Of a DNA stretch of 24,753 nt, positions 24,405-24,753 are shown one piece after another. Below the pieces are notes generated by a model. It did not search any database and was not told the origin of the DNA. It was given only the letters and a program-made list of their open reading frames with translations. The stretch is from the NCBI RefSeq assembly GCF_000003605.2, contig NW_003158231.1:31787-56539 (forward strand), read 5' to 3'. The position numbers and the translations under genes were made by a program. Source of the DNA: Saccoglossus kowalevskii. Taxonomy: Eukaryota; Hemichordata; Enteropneusta; Harrimaniidae. Numbering within the stretch: the stretch's first letter is position 1; each line of letters opens with the position of its first letter.

Positions 24405-24753
24405 AGCTAGCTGACTTGGCAGTGAATGGCTTGGGTTGTTTGTTCATCGCTGTTGACATGCTGGACAAGTACGGGATAAGATTTAAGCTAATCTCATATG
24501 TTTGCATATCGGCTAGACGCAATTGCGTTCATGCACAGGAGGAAACATCGGTTAGCGTATTCTAAGAAAAGCCCAAACTTGTTAATGAATATGAAAGTCT
24601 TTAGTCATTTCAACTATGACTACTCAGTACACTAACCAGGAAGGTTTACATGGTAGTTACTGTTATAAAATGTTGCCAAATCAGATCCAGAAAGTGACAT
24701 TGCAGAATAACAAGAAGTATACAGTGCCTCGTCGTTAGTTTAGAACAATGTCC
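24405..24753. other. right edge of the window
   Basis: A plus-strand frame continuing out of repeat copy 2 reads LRQLADLAVNGLGCLFIAVD and stops at about 24565. It has no counterpart after copy 1 and no splice-site evidence, so I do not call a gene. Confidence 0.3.

Noticed and set aside
24338-24565. 75-residue ORF at the window edge
   Set aside because: Its first part is direct-repeat sequence and the other repeat copy reads differently after the shared MILTRYSHENSYQV; no support for coding.

Overview
This is a stretch of animal nuclear genome: about one-third GC, multi-exon genes with GT-AG and GC-AG introns, several inverted-repeat transposable elements and no bacterial gene organisation. 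The proteins resemble metazoan ones, but the species cannot be fixed from sequence alone. An invertebrate is the likeliest source.

Layout, left to right. (1) 1-879, + strand: the 3' end of RFC4, a subunit of the replication factor C clamp loader; only the last coding exon (712-879) is inside the window. (2) 1959-2870, + strand: a decayed gene with several in-frame stops, ending in a RecQ-type helicase domain. (3) 3872-17158, - strand: a complete eIF4A gene of nine coding exons. They join in frame to a 425-residue DEAD-box helicase with all the usual motifs. Two of its eight introns use GC donors. (4) 17382-19031, - strand: two exons of an unrecognised small gene that ends about 0.2 kb upstream of the eIF4A start codon. 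(5) 19.05-22.6 kb: no supportable gene. (6) 22613-24404: two diverged direct copies of a ~0.5 kb sequence.

The main discovery is inside the eIF4A introns. Introns 3, 5 and 7 each carry a ~242-base sequence in the host gene's orientation. Copies 2 and 3 are identical by eye and copy 1 differs at four positions. They look like protein-coding ORFs, but they match U17 (snR30/E1, SNORA73), the H/ACA snoRNA needed for 18S rRNA processing: a CCAACG/CGTTGG-closed 5' hairpin, an AGAACA H box, the m1 (ATATTCCCAC) and m2 (GACCATGCA) elements, and a terminal ACA box. The gene is therefore a U17 factory as well as a translation-factor gene.

RFC4 and eIF4A face each other tail to tail, as RFC4 and EIF4A2 do in human. 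Human EIF4A2 introns also host snoRNAs, but different ones. The introns additionally hold TA-flanked inverted-repeat elements of 1482, 1620 and 180 bp. The 1620-bp element carries a HIRAN-like coding fragment. A 125-bp TTAA-flanked element lies in the intron of the unknown gene.
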